A DNA stretch of 64,000 bases from Wenyingzhuangia heitensis (GCF_011762155.1 NZ_JAASQL010000001.1:372001-436000), one strand, 5' to 3'. Numbered from the stretch's first letter, positions 25,810-34,982 are shown. Program-made: numbers and translations. The notes: generated by a model from the letters alone, not told the origin.

Positions 25810-27051
25810 ATGTTTAAAAATTTTAAAGGAGATTTGTTAGGAGGAATAACTGCCGGAATTGTAGCACTTCCATTGGCTTTGGCATTTGGAGTTCAATCTG
25901 GATTGGGAGCTTCTGCAGGATTATATGGAGCCATTTTTATTGGTTTTTTTGCAGCTCTGTTAGGTGGTACATCTACACAAATTAGTGGACCTACCGCTCC
26001 TATGACAGCTGTAAGTTTATTGGCCGTAGCAAAAATTGTAAGTGAACATAATGGAAATGTGTCAGAAGCTCTACCTTTTATTTTGTTTGTGTTTTTTGCA
26101 GCGGGAGTCTTTCAAATTATTTTTGGAGTTATTCGTTTAGGTTCTTTAATCAAACACATTCCATCTACTGTGGTTTCTGGTTTTATGAGTGGTATTGGTT
26201 TTATTATTCTAATAACCCAACTTCCTAATTTATTTGGACACAAAGCAGGGGGTGTTTTGGGAGCTGTAAAGGCAATACCTAATGCGATTGCTCATATAAA
26301 TATTACAGAGTTGTCTTTGGCAATGCTTACCATTCTAATTATATACGGATTTAAAAGAATAACAAAAGTAATTCCTAGTACATTGGTTGCTTTGTTGGTT
26401 ATTAGTACGGGTTCTGTTTTTTTATTAGAAAGTGGTTCTTATGGTATTATAGGAGAAATTCCGGAAGGTTTTCCAAAACCAAACATAGCAATGTTTACAT
26501 TATTTTCTTTTAGAGCTTTTAGTCCTTATATTTTAACAGCATTTTCTTTGGCTTTGTTGGGAACTATAGATTCTTTGTTAACCTCTGTAGTTGCAGATAA
26601 TATGACAGATACAAAACACAATAGTAACAAAGAATTAATAGGACAAGGTATAGGAAACTCAATAGCATCTATATTTGGAGGTATTCCTGGAGCAGGAGCA
26701 ACTATTCGTACAGTTGTGAATATTGATGCAGGTGGAAAAACCAAATTATCGGGGATGGTTGCAGGAGTTTTATTGTTGGTCATATTAATGGTTTTGGGGC
26801 CATTGGCTTCTTTAATTCCAAATGCAGTTTTAGCAGGTGTTCTAGTTACTGTTGGGCTAGGTGTTATGGATGTTAAAAGTTTAAAAACAATGCATAAACA
26901 ATCTTTGTCTGATGTAGTAGTAATGTTGTTAGTTTTAACACTAACCGTATTTTGGGATCTAATTTTTGCTGTAGCAATTGGTGTACTAGTTCATTATGCA
27001 GTCAATACAGTAAAGGTTTTAAGTTTTAAAAAAAGTTATAAAGTAAATTGA
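25810..27051 (+). CDS. SulP family anion transporter without STAS domain
   Basis: 413 residues, 12 or more membrane segments of the SLC26/SulP transport core. The signature GDLLGGITAGIVALPLALAFGVQSGLGASAGLYGAIF (in parts) and the binding-site turn QISGPTAPMTAV are clear, followed by GIGNSIASIFGGIPGAGATIRTVVNI. Transported ions may be sulfate, bicarbonate or dicarboxylates. Full-length SulP proteins carry about 130 further C-terminal residues forming a cytoplasmic STAS domain. Here the protein stops shortly after the last helix (VLSFKKSYKVN), so it is a naturally short form. A near-consensus box TACCTTTA at 25782-25789 may be its promoter. Confidence 0.9.
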   Translation: MFKNFKGDLLGGITAGIVALPLALAFGVQSGLGASAGLYGAIFIGFFAALLGGTSTQISGPTAPMTAVSLLAVAKIVSEHNGNVSEALPFILFVFFAAGVFQIIFGVIRLGSLIKHIPSTVVSGFMSGIGFIILITQLPNLFGHKAGGVLGAVKAIPNAIAHINITELSLAMLTILIIYGFKRITKVIPSTLVALLVISTGSVFLLESGSYGIIGEIPEGFPKPNIAMFTLFSFRAFSPYILTAFSLALLGTIDSLLTSVVADNMTDTKHNSNKELIGQGIGNSIASIFGGIPGAGATIRTVVNIDAGGKTKLSGMVAGVLLLVILMVLGPLASLIPNAVLAGVLVTVGLGVMDVKSLKTMHKQSLSDVVVMLLVLTLTVFWDLIFAVAIGVLVHYAVNTVKVLSFKKSYKVN

Positions 27052-27141
27052 AAGGGAACTTTGAAATAAAACAAAAATTAAATATTAAAGAGTTTTAGGT
27101 CTATTTTATGAAAGATTTCTTTAGTTTGATTACAGAAACCA

Positions 27142-27179
27142 TAACGTTTAGAACCATTTGTTGTTTAGATTAAACGTTA
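27142..27179. promoter_or_regulatory. inverted repeat upstream of ECF sigma 1
   Basis: TAACGTTTA (27142-27150) and TAAACGTTA (27171-27179) form a perfect 9-bp inverted repeat with a 20-bp spacer, 40 bp upstream of the -7 box at 27219. There is no T-run, so it is not a normal terminator for the SulP gene. It could be an operator for the first module. Confidence 0.35.
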
Positions 27180-27218
27180 CTTGTTGTTGTTCATGATAGG
27201 TTGAAATTACATTTTAGG

Positions 27219-27226
27219 TATATTTG
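27219..27226 (+). promoter_or_regulatory. -7 promoter box of ECF sigma 1
   Basis: TATATTTG matches TAnnTTTG fully. A TTG at 27201-27203 gives a 15-nt spacing, slightly short. The predicted transcript begins about 37 nt before the TTG start codon at 27270, which supports that unusual start. Confidence 0.5.
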
Positions 27227-27269
27227 ATTTTCTAGATTTTAATTAGAGAATTAAATTTTACTTATAAGA

Positions 27270-27827
27270 TTGAAAAAGTTAAAATCAAATAAAACAACTA
27301 CTACAAAAAACACATACAACGAATTGTATAATTTGTTGTATAGTTCTTTGTGTGTTTTTTCTAATAAGTATGTAAATAATTTAGAAAAGTCTAAAGACAT
27401 AGTTCAAGAGGTGTTTGTTAAACTTTGGAACCATAAAATTCTTTTAGAAAAAGAAGAAGCGATCAAAGCTTATTTGTATACTAGTGTTCGAAATAAAAGC
27501 TTAGATTATTTAAAAAGTAAAGAGTATAGGGTAAAAAATAGTGCTTCTAACATAGATCTAACACACTTAAAATCTGAAACATATTTTGAAAAAGAAGTGT
27601 TAATAGAAGAAGTGTCTAGGTTGGTAGATAAAGCTTTACAAACATTACCCGATAAATGTAGAGGAATTGTGGAACTGAGTATGAAGGGCCATCAGAACCA
27701 TGAAATTGCAGAAGAATTAAAGATTTCTGTAAATACTGTTAAAAGTCAAAAAAAGATAGCTTATAAAAAGTTACGTCCTTTATTAAAAGATTCTTATGCT
27801 TTTTTACTCTTAATGCTACTTAGTTAA
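27270..27827 (+). CDS. ECF RNA polymerase sigma factor (FecI-like), module 1
   Basis: 185 residues. Region 2 is seen in YNELYNLLYSSLCVFSNKYV and SKDIVQEVFVKLWNHK; region 4 in LQTLPDKCRGIVELSMKGHQNHEIAEELKISVNTVKSQKKIAYKKLR (in parts) with its helix-turn-helix. No ATG is available: an in-frame stop lies at 27252-27254 and the first start codon is TTG at 27270. The C-terminus ends in a short hydrophobic tail (AFLLLMLLS). It is expected to work with FecR1 and to drive the adjacent susCD genes when the cognate SusC senses its ligand. Confidence 0.9.
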   Translation: MKKLKSNKTTTTKNTYNELYNLLYSSLCVFSNKYVNNLEKSKDIVQEVFVKLWNHKILLEKEEAIKAYLYTSVRNKSLDYLKSKEYRVKNSASNIDLTHLKSETYFEKEVLIEEVSRLVDKALQTLPDKCRGIVELSMKGHQNHEIAEELKISVNTVKSQKKIAYKKLRPLLKDSYAFLLLMLLS

Positions 27828-27871
27828 ATTGATAAATATCTAATATTTTTGGATTTATTTATTAATAATTC

Positions 27872-27920
27872 AAAAAAAACATATTTTTTTTACACCCTTG
27901 TTTGTAATTGTGTCGTTTTG
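27872..27920 (+). promoter_or_regulatory. fecR1 upstream element (A-tract/T-tract plus TTTG box)
   Basis: Eight A (27872-27879), CATA, then eight T (27884-27891); 29 nt after the T-run ends comes TCGTTTTG at 27913-27920, a variant of TAnnTTTG. The same layout with the same distance precedes fecR2 and fecR3. It is read here as a promoter with an upstream A/T element. A weak hairpin terminator after ECF1 is the alternative for the A/T part. Confidence 0.55.
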
Positions 27921-27957
27921 TAATAAATGCCTTGTGCATAGTTGTTAAAAAAGAGAC

Positions 27958-29139
27958 ATGAATAGATTAGAAAACTTATTTATTATAGCTAAAGATTTAG
28001 CAAAATCTATCTTTAAGAATAAAGATATTAAACCCAAAAAGATAGAGCCTTTTTTTGATGATGGTCAAAGTCAACAAATTATTCATCGATTAAAAAATAC
28101 AGAAGAACAGCAACATAGAAATTATTTGCTCAAAAAAATAGATGAACATAAAATAGAGGACTGGAATAAAATTCAAAACCAACTTTACCCAACGTCAAAA
28201 GTTCGTTATTTAAAATGGATTAGCGGAGTGGCTGCCGTATTTATGTTAGGACTAGGATTGTCTTATTTATACACTTCTAAAAACACATCTACAGAAATTC
28301 CGTTGGTTGCTAATATAACATCAGAAGACATTACTTTAAAACTTGCCGATGGAAATATTCAGATAATTAAAGCAAATGGGGAGGGTGAAATTGTAAATAA
28401 GAAAGGAAAAGTTTTAGGGAGTCAAAAGGGAACCCTGCTAAATTATAAAAATCAATTGTCCTTTAATCATGTTCAGAAATTGATGTATAATGAGCTAGTG
28501 GTTCCCTATGGTAAAACATTTCAATTGGTTTTATCGGATGGTACTTCGGTTCATTTAAATTCGGGAACTACCTTAAAATATCCTGTAAAATTTATCAAAG
28601 GAAAAAAAAGACAAGTGTATTTAACGGGAGAGGCCTATTTTAATGTAGCTAAAGATAAAAGTCATCCTTTTATAGTAAATGCAAATAACTTAAATGTTAG
28701 GGTTTTAGGAACTCAATTTAATGTGTCTTCCTATCCAGAAGATGGTCATATAAAAACAGTTCTGGTAGAAGGATCTGTTGCTTTGTATGACAAAGATAAA
28801 ACCTATAAAAAACAAAATATAGCTTTATTAACACCAGGGCACAAAGCTGTTTGGGGAGTTAAAAATAAACATATTACTATTAGAAAGGTAGACACATCTA
28901 TTTACACAAACTGGATAAACGGAGAAATTGTTTTTGAACACATTAAGTTTAAATACATTATAAAAAAATTAGAAAGACATTATAATATAAAAATTAAAAA
29001 CAAAAATAAAGAATTAGAAAATCAGGTTTTTACAGCAACTTTTACCACAGAAACACTGCAAGAAGTATTAAATTCTTTTAAAGCAAATTATCCTTTTGAG
29101 TATATAAAACAGGGGAATACTATAACTATTAACAACTAA
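27958..29139 (+). CDS. FecR-family anti-sigma factor, module 1
   Basis: 393 residues. The cytoplasmic N-terminal part (residues 1-80) should hold the sigma factor, one membrane helix follows (WISGVAAVFMLGLGLSYLY, about 81-100), and the periplasmic FecR domain lies beyond it: VVPYGKTFQLVLSDGTSVHLNSGTTLKYP, VYLTGEAYFNVAKD, VLGTQFNVSSY and VEGSVALYDK. The C-terminal DUF4974-type segment (FEHIKFKYIIKKLERHYNIKI) contacts the STN domain of the receptor. It would relay a ligand signal from SusC1 to ECF1. A hairpin-bearing gap of 141 bp separates it from susC1. Confidence 0.92.
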   Translation: MNRLENLFIIAKDLAKSIFKNKDIKPKKIEPFFDDGQSQQIIHRLKNTEEQQHRNYLLKKIDEHKIEDWNKIQNQLYPTSKVRYLKWISGVAAVFMLGLGLSYLYTSKNTSTEIPLVANITSEDITLKLADGNIQIIKANGEGEIVNKKGKVLGSQKGTLLNYKNQLSFNHVQKLMYNELVVPYGKTFQLVLSDGTSVHLNSGTTLKYPVKFIKGKKRQVYLTGEAYFNVAKDKSHPFIVNANNLNVRVLGTQFNVSSYPEDGHIKTVLVEGSVALYDKDKTYKKQNIALLTPGHKAVWGVKNKHITIRKVDTSIYTNWINGEIVFEHIKFKYIIKKLERHYNIKIKNKNKELENQVFTATFTTETLQEVLNSFKANYPFEYIKQGNTITINN

Positions 29140-29197
29140 CCAAAACTAACATTATATGATTTGACTACTGAACAACTAGAAAAACCTTATAATATGA

Positions 29198-29227
29198 AAT
29201 CGGGAAATGCTGGCACATTCCCCGATT
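29198..29227 (+). promoter_or_regulatory. fecR1-susC1 intergenic hairpin
   Basis: A 12-bp stem with one mismatch (29198-29209 with 29216-29227, outer part AATCGGG) and the 6-nt loop CTGGCA. No T-run follows. The tip reads ATGCTGGCACAT and shares TGCNNGNACA with the hairpins of modules 2 and 3. It ends 53 nt before the susC1 start. Confidence 0.75.
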
Positions 29228-29280
29228 AGAATAAGGTGATTTAACCAAATTTATTAAACCACGAAAACTTATACAAAAGT

Positions 29281-32200
29281 ATGAAAAATCCAAAGAAATT
29301 AAGGGAATGGAATTTCTATACCCTAAAACTAGACCTAAAGATGAAATTGACTATTTATCTGTTCTTGTTTTCACTTTTTAACATTCACGCAAGCACCTAT
29401 TCACAAAAAGCTAAAGTAACCTTAGATTTAAACAATGTAAGTGTAGAAAAAGTGTTTAGGGAAATAGAATCTCAAACAGAATTTAAAGTGTTGTATAACG
29501 ACAACGATTTAAATTATAAAAAATTAGTATCTATTAAAGTTAGAAATGAACTAGTAACAAACGTATTAAAGAATTTATTTAACAACACCAATATTCATTA
29601 CAAAACTGTGGGGAAACAGATTGTAATGTTAAAGTCTAATGCAAAAAAAACAATAGCGCAACAAGTTATTGTAAAAGGAAATGTAAAAGATGACTTGGGA
29701 ATGCCAATTCCTGGAGCCAATGTGGTTGTAAAAGGAACTACCAATGGTACAATTACAGATTTTGATGGTAATTATAGCATAACAGTAAAAAACAACAATG
29801 CTGTTTTAGTGTTTTCTTATGTAGGATACTTAACAAAAGAAGTTTCTGTTAATGGTAAAACAGTTGTAGATGTTGTTTTAGAAGCAGATGTTAGTGAATT
29901 AGATGCAGTGGTACTTGTAGGGTACGGAACTGTAAAAAAATCAGACCTTACAGGGTCTGTATCTTCTGTAAATACAGAGCAAATTAGTAAAACTCAAAAT
30001 GTTTCTATAGCACAAGCTATTCAAGGTAGAGCAGCAGGAGTAACGGTTTCTAAAAGCTCCGGAAGTCCAGGTGCAGCACCTACGGTAAGAATTAGAGGTA
30101 CAGGAACAGTAAACAATGCTAATCCATTATATGTAGTAGATGGAGTACCTGTAAATGATATTACCAATATTAACATGGAAGATGCAAAATCTATAGAAGT
30201 GTTAAAAGATGCATCTGCAACTGCTATTTATGGGTCAAGAGGTGCAAATGGAGTTATATTAATTGAAACTAAAAAAGGAACTAAAAACAAACCAACCATA
30301 ACCTATAATACTTACACAGGGTTTCAGAATAAAATAGACAATTTAGAGGTGATGAATGCTCAACAATGGGCAGAAATTAGAAACGAAGCTAATACAAATG
30401 ATGGGACTCCATTGGATCCAGAATTTTCAGACCCAGCTTCACTACCCTCTTATAATTGGAAAGATGCTGTGTATCAAACAGGTGTCATGACCAATCATCA
30501 GCTGTCTTTTTCTGGAGGTAGTGATAAATCTACTTATTATGTATCGTTAGGTCATATTTCTCAAAAAGGAATTGTAAAAGAATCTTCTTATAAAAGAACT
30601 AATTTAAGAATTAACAATACTTATCAGTTAAACAAAGCCATTAAAGTAGGGCATAACATACAGTATGCTTTTTCAGATAGGGTTAGTATTCCAGAATATG
30701 GACCCAACGTTTGGACAAGAGCTTCTTTTGTTGGATTTGCAGTAGATCCTGTAACACCAATTTATAAGGAAGACGGTTCTTTAAACGCTACATCTTATTC
30801 TTCAGCTATCAGCCCTTTAGGCTTAGCAAAATATGGTCAAAGACCTAATAAAAGAGAAAATTTTTTAGGAAATCTTTTTTTAGAGTTAGATGTTTTTAAA
30901 GGGTTAAAGTTTAGGTCTAATTTTGGATTGGATATAACCAATGTAAAGGTAGATTATTACATTCCTGCTTATTATGTAAGTCCTACTTACAATTCTGATG
31001 TAAGTACTTATAATTTAAATAGATCAGAAAACAGATCTATGGTGCTGTCTAATACATTAAATTATAACACAACAATAGCAAAAAAACATAGTATAAATGC
31101 TTTGTTAGGGCAAGAAATACAAGAGCTAGAAAACAACAATGTAAACACACAACGTAGTGGTATTCCAGAAAGTGTGGCAAAGCCTACTTTGGGTTCGGGT
31201 AGTATTTCTACTTCAACCAACTCAGGAGATATTTCTAAATCTAAATTGTTGTCTTTCTTTGGTAGATTAAACTACAATTATGACGATAGATATTTAATTA
31301 CAGGAACGTATAGATTGGATGGGTCTTCTCGTTTTGGAGCTAATAACAAGTGGGGTAAATTTCCTTCTTTAGCATTAGGATGGAATATTCACAAAGAGAA
31401 TTTCTACGATATTGAAGCTATCAACCAATTAAAATTTAGATTGGGTTGGGGAGAAACAGGAAACCAAAACATTCCAACTACAGCTATTGCAAACACCTTA
31501 AATTTAGGTTCTAATTATGTGTTTGGAAATGAGGAATCTACACAGGTAGGAGTAGCACCGTTTAGATCTGGAAATGCAGATTTAAAATGGGAAACAACCG
31601 TAACTAAAAACATTGGTGTTGATGTTGGTTTGTTAGAAAATTCAATCACTTTAACAGCAGATTATTTTATTAAAAATACAACAGATTTATTGTTAGCTGT
31701 GCCAGTATTACAAACTTCAGGTAATCAGCAAAATGGATTTGCAAATGCGGGTAATATAGAGAACAAAGGGTTAGAATTAACAGCTAATTATAAAAAAACA
31801 ATCAACGATTTTTCTTTTAGTGTAGGGGGAAACATTGCGTTTATCAAAAATAAGGTATTAAAGCTAGCGAATGATGGAATTCTAACATCAGGGCAACAAG
31901 CTAAAGATTTTAACCGTACAGAGGTAGGGCAACCTATCGCTTCTTTTTATGGTTATGAAATGATTGGAATTTTTCAAAACCAAGATGAGGTAGACAATAG
32001 TGCGATACTTCCTAACACACAACCGGGTGATGTTAAGTATAGAGATTTAAACGAAGACGGAGTGATTGATGACGATGATAGAAAATACATCGGTTCTCCA
32101 TTTGCAGATTTTACTTATGGATTAAATCTAGATATGTCTTATAAGCAATTTGATTTTTCTGCATTTTTTCAAGGAAGCCAAGGAAATAAAATTTTTAATA

Positions 32201-32610
32201 GAAGTATTTATTGGTTAGAAGGAGATTTAGGTTCTAATTTATCTACAAACATGTTAAACAGATGGACTGGAGAAGGAACTTCTAACTCTGTACCAAGAGC
32301 AACATTTAAAAATGTAGGTGTAAATATGCCTTTATCCTCAAGTAGATATGTTCAAGATGGTTCTTATTTAAGATTAAAAAATATAGAACTAGGATATACG
32401 ATTCCAAAAGATCTAACAGAAAAAATAGCAGTTAGTAAATTAAGATTATACGTTGCTGCTCAAAACTTAATCACTTTTACCCAATACAATGGCTTAGATC
32501 CAGAGGTAGGTGTAGATGCCGCATCTAATGATCCTTTAGATATTGGAATTGATAGAGGACGTTACCCTTCTACAAGAACCATTTCTGTGGGAGCTAATAT
32601 TAACTTTTAA
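29281..32610 (+). CDS. SusC/RagA-type TonB-linked outer membrane transporter, module 1, with STN domain
   Basis: 1109 residues. A 20-residue basic extension ending LDLKMK precedes the signal helix (LTIYLFLFSLFNIHA). The order is STN signalling domain (about 45-95), carboxypeptidase-regulatory domain (about 128-210; GMPIPGANVVVKGTTNGT), plug (QAIQGRAAGVTVSKSSG, PLYVVDGVPVNDI, SIEVLKDASATAIYGSRGANGVI) and a barrel ending ISVGANINF. The STN domain means it signals to FecR1, as FecA does. It imports a ligand captured by SusD1. The barrel is closely similar to that of SusC3. Confidence 0.95.
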   Translation: MKNPKKLREWNFYTLKLDLKMKLTIYLFLFSLFNIHASTYSQKAKVTLDLNNVSVEKVFREIESQTEFKVLYNDNDLNYKKLVSIKVRNELVTNVLKNLFNNTNIHYKTVGKQIVMLKSNAKKTIAQQVIVKGNVKDDLGMPIPGANVVVKGTTNGTITDFDGNYSITVKNNNAVLVFSYVGYLTKEVSVNGKTVVDVVLEADVSELDAVVLVGYGTVKKSDLTGSVSSVNTEQISKTQNVSIAQAIQGRAAGVTVSKSSGSPGAAPTVRIRGTGTVNNANPLYVVDGVPVNDITNINMEDAKSIEVLKDASATAIYGSRGANGVILIETKKGTKNKPTITYNTYTGFQNKIDNLEVMNAQQWAEIRNEANTNDGTPLDPEFSDPASLPSYNWKDAVYQTGVMTNHQLSFSGGSDKSTYYVSLGHISQKGIVKESSYKRTNLRINNTYQLNKAIKVGHNIQYAFSDRVSIPEYGPNVWTRASFVGFAVDPVTPIYKEDGSLNATSYSSAISPLGLAKYGQRPNKRENFLGNLFLELDVFKGLKFRSNFGLDITNVKVDYYIPAYYVSPTYNSDVSTYNLNRSENRSMVLSNTLNYNTTIAKKHSINALLGQEIQELENNNVNTQRSGIPESVAKPTLGSGSISTSTNSGDISKSKLLSFFGRLNYNYDDRYLITGTYRLDGSSRFGANNKWGKFPSLALGWNIHKENFYDIEAINQLKFRLGWGETGNQNIPTTAIANTLNLGSNYVFGNEESTQVGVAPFRSGNADLKWETTVTKNIGVDVGLLENSITLTADYFIKNTTDLLLAVPVLQTSGNQQNGFANAGNIENKGLELTANYKKTINDFSFSVGGNIAFIKNKVLKLANDGILTSGQQAKDFNRTEVGQPIASFYGYEMIGIFQNQDEVDNSAILPNTQPGDVKYRDLNEDGVIDDDDRKYIGSPFADFTYGLNLDMSYKQFDFSAFFQGSQGNKIFNRSIYWLEGDLGSNLSTNMLNRWTGEGTSNSVPRATFKNVGVNMPLSSSRYVQDGSYLRLKNIELGYTIPKDLTEKIAVSKLRLYVAAQNLITFTQYNGLDPEVGVDAASNDPLDIGIDRGRYPSTRTISVGANINF

Positions 32611-32639
32611 AAAATAAGATAATGATAGTAGATAATAAA

Positions 32640-34091
32640 ATGATAAAATACATTAAAAATTGCTGTTTGTTACTTGCCTTAAGTTTGGTGTCTTGTAGTG
32701 ATTATTTAGAGGAAAATATATATGGAGAACCTCTTTTAGAAAGTTTTTACAAAACTCCTGTAGATGCAGAGCAAGCTGTAATAGCAGCTTATACTCCTAT
32801 GAGAGAAATGTATGGAAGAGAAAATTTTGGAGCCTCTACCTCTAACGATTTGTTGTTTGGAGACATTGGTACTGATGATATTTTAAAGGGTGGAGCAAGA
32901 GCTAGCGATGGTGCTCAGTTGTACGAAAAAGAATTGTACAACCTAACATCTTCAAATGCATCAGCAGAAAATATTTGGAAAATAAATTTTAAGGGAATTT
33001 ACTTCTCAAATTTAGTACTAGAAAAAGTACCAAATATTGTTTTTGAAGATGAAGTAAGAAAAAAAGAAATTATAGCAGAAGCGTATTTTTTAAGGGCTTA
33101 CTATTATTTTGATTTGGTGAATACGTTTGGAGGAGTTCCTTTAATTACAGAGCCTTTAGAAGTAGGAGAGTATAATGTGCCTAGAACTACACAAGATGCT
33201 ATTTATACATTGATAGAAGATGATTTAAAAGCAGCAATACCCAATTTACCATCAAGATTTGATAAAGGAGCTGATTACTTAGGTCATGCCGATAAAGGAG
33301 CTGCATTGGGGTTAATGATGCGTGTGTCTTTGTATCAAAATAAAATGGGACAGGTTAAAACTTATGGAGATCAGTTGTTTTCATTGTCTTATGAATTAGA
33401 AGATGATTACAGTTCTATTTTTAATTCTGTAGGAGAATGGGGGTCAGGTTCTATATTTGAAGTGAATTACACTACAAGTGCTGATAATTTAGGGGGAAGA
33501 ATGCCTCATATGATGGCACCAAGGAGTAAAGGAGGAATTGGTTTTGGACAAGTAAAAGAGGATTTAAGAAATGAGTTTGAAGTAAATGATCCTAGATTAG
33601 ATGCTTCTTTTTACAACGTAACAGGAGGTTATGGAACTGAATGGTTTGTTAAAAAATATGCAATAGCTCCTTATACAGATTATGCAAAACCATCTGTAGG
33701 AGGAAAAGGGAACACAGCAAATAATATTAGAATTATAAGATTGTCAGATGCTTATTTAATGTATGCAGAGGCTATTTATAATACAGATCCTACAACCGCT
33801 GTAACGTATGTAAACAAAGTTAGAAAACGTGCTAGAGGTACAAATCCAGTTACGGTTGTGCCAGATTTAGCAGCAACACTTAGTGGACAACCTTTGTTAG
33901 ATGCCATATATCACGAAAGACGTGTAGAATTAGCGGGAGAAGGTTTTAGGTTTCATGATTTAATTAGAACAAATAGAGCAGAAACAATTTTAGCTTCTTT
34001 AGGATTTCAAAAAAACAAACATGAAATAATGCCAATTCCATTGTCACAAATATCCTTATCACAAGGAGTATTAACCCAAAATAATTATTAA
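32640..34091 (+). CDS. SusD/RagB-type surface glycan-binding lipoprotein, module 1
   Basis: 483 residues from the ATG at 32640 (an in-frame ATG at 32622 also exists). The lipobox ends at C19 (ALSLVSC) and is followed by SDYLEEN, an acidic stretch like the surface-export signal of Bacteroidota lipoproteins. SusD hallmarks: KKEIIAEAYFLRAYYYFDLVNTFGGVPL, DKGAALGLMMRVSLYQNK and the C-terminal RRVELAGEGFRFHDLIRT. It forms the lid of the SusC1 transporter. It is closely similar to SusD3 (shared DLPSRFDKG/ADYLGHADKGAALGL-type stretches) and less to SusD2. Confidence 0.94.
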   Translation: MIKYIKNCCLLLALSLVSCSDYLEENIYGEPLLESFYKTPVDAEQAVIAAYTPMREMYGRENFGASTSNDLLFGDIGTDDILKGGARASDGAQLYEKELYNLTSSNASAENIWKINFKGIYFSNLVLEKVPNIVFEDEVRKKEIIAEAYFLRAYYYFDLVNTFGGVPLITEPLEVGEYNVPRTTQDAIYTLIEDDLKAAIPNLPSRFDKGADYLGHADKGAALGLMMRVSLYQNKMGQVKTYGDQLFSLSYELEDDYSSIFNSVGEWGSGSIFEVNYTTSADNLGGRMPHMMAPRSKGGIGFGQVKEDLRNEFEVNDPRLDASFYNVTGGYGTEWFVKKYAIAPYTDYAKPSVGGKGNTANNIRIIRLSDAYLMYAEAIYNTDPTTAVTYVNKVRKRARGTNPVTVVPDLAATLSGQPLLDAIYHERRVELAGEGFRFHDLIRTNRAETILASLGFQKNKHEIMPIPLSQISLSQGVLTQNNY

Positions 34092-34105
34092 AATATAGTT
34101 TTTAA

Positions 34106-34157
34106 TTTAGTTAGTTTTTAAAACCCGATCAGTAAAAAATACTGATTGGGTTTTTTT
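34106..34157 (+). terminator. terminator after susD1, preceded by the TTTAGTTAGTTT motif
   Basis: Stem of 15 bp with one G-U pair (34120-34134 with 34140-34154), loop AAAAA, T-run to 34157. The 15-nt TTTAGTTAGTTTTTA at 34106-34120 leads into it; the same motif leads into the terminators of susD2 and susD3. Confidence 0.9.
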
Positions 34158-34223
34158 GTTACCTTAGCTTACGGCTTTTTTACTACTTTTTTAAAAGCAC
34201 TTAATTCTAAAATAAATCACGAA

Positions 34224-34829
34224 TTGCAAAACAACAAATCATCAAAACCTTCTATAGATCAAAATCAATTGTGGTTAGATTTTGTAAAAGGAGATAGCAA
34301 TGCCTTAGGTAAGCTGTATGATTTGTATATAGATAATTTAGTTGGGTACGGAATTAAAATTTGTGGAGATAAGTCTTATACAATGGACTGTATACACGAT
34401 CTTTTTGTGGATCTGTACAAATATCAAAGTAAGCTAAGTACTACTAGCGATGTGCAATTTTATTTATACTTAGCTTTAAAAAGGAAAATAAATAAAAAGT
34501 ACAAAAAAAAGGAAGTCTTTTTAGATCCAGAAGCGTATCAAAAAGTGGTCTATACTAAAGAATATACAAAGTCTAATGAGGAGTCTATTATAGATAGAGA
34601 AGCTTATGAAGAAAAAATATTGAATCTAGAGAATGCTGTGTCTAAACTTACCAAAACACAGCAAAAAGGAATTTCCCTAAGGTTTAAAGAAGAAAAATCT
34701 TACGAGGAAATAGCTCAAGCTTTACAGGTCTCTGTAGCCTCTGCCAGAACCATTGTTTACAGGGCTATAAAAGCTTTAAGGGAGTCTTCATTACCGATTG
34801 TGTTGTTGTTAATTTTATCATTGTTGTAG
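34224..34829 (+). CDS. ECF RNA polymerase sigma factor, module 2 (no adjacent anti-sigma)
   Basis: About 201 residues. The open frame reaches back to a TTG at 34146, but that lies inside the susD1 terminator. No ATG exists before the conserved region, so a TTG at 34224 (start of LQNNKSSK) is my best choice, and a TTG at 34269 is the alternative. Region 2 reads LWLDFVKGDSNALGKLYDLYIDNL and CIHDLFVDLYKY; region 4 reads LTKTQQKGISLRFKEEKSYEEIAQALQVSVASARTIVYRAIKAL (in parts). It ends in the hydrophobic tail IVLLLILSLL. A strong terminator follows at once, and no fecR is adjacent. Confidence 0.8.
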   Translation: MQNNKSSKPSIDQNQLWLDFVKGDSNALGKLYDLYIDNLVGYGIKICGDKSYTMDCIHDLFVDLYKYQSKLSTTSDVQFYLYLALKRKINKKYKKKEVFLDPEAYQKVVYTKEYTKSNEESIIDREAYEEKILNLENAVSKLTKTQQKGISLRFKEEKSYEEIAQALQVSVASARTIVYRAIKALRESSLPIVLLLILSLL

Positions 34830-34852
34830 TTTTTATAAACGCTATATATTGT

Positions 34853-34894
34853 AAAACTAGTTTGTTGTTTAGAAGTGACAACAAACTAGTTTTT
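34853..34894 (+). terminator. terminator after ECF sigma 2
   Basis: A perfect 16-bp stem (34853-34868 with 34878-34893, core CTAGTTTGTTGT) with a 9-nt loop and a short T-run. It isolates ECF2 from ECF3, making ECF2 a single-gene transcript. Confidence 0.88.
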
Positions 34895-34982
34895 GATATT
34901 TTTTTTATTAAATAGTTAAATCAACTTGTCTTTTTTCTAACTTTATTCAAAAAAATCTTATCATATTAAGTAATTGTCAAAA

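Noticed and set aside
27872-27891. A-tract/T-tract as a rho-independent terminator after ECF1
   Set aside because: A pure A:T stem would be very weak. The identical element before fecR3 comes right after a strong terminator, and the fixed distance to a TTTG box fits a promoter better. It is not fully excluded.
29194-29229. An 11-codon open frame (MKSGNAGTFPD) covering the fecR1-susC1 hairpin, suggestive of a leader peptide
   Set aside because: The matching positions in modules 2 and 3 have no ATG in a comparable frame. The weak peptide similarity (an AGT core in the third) follows from the shared hairpin tip.
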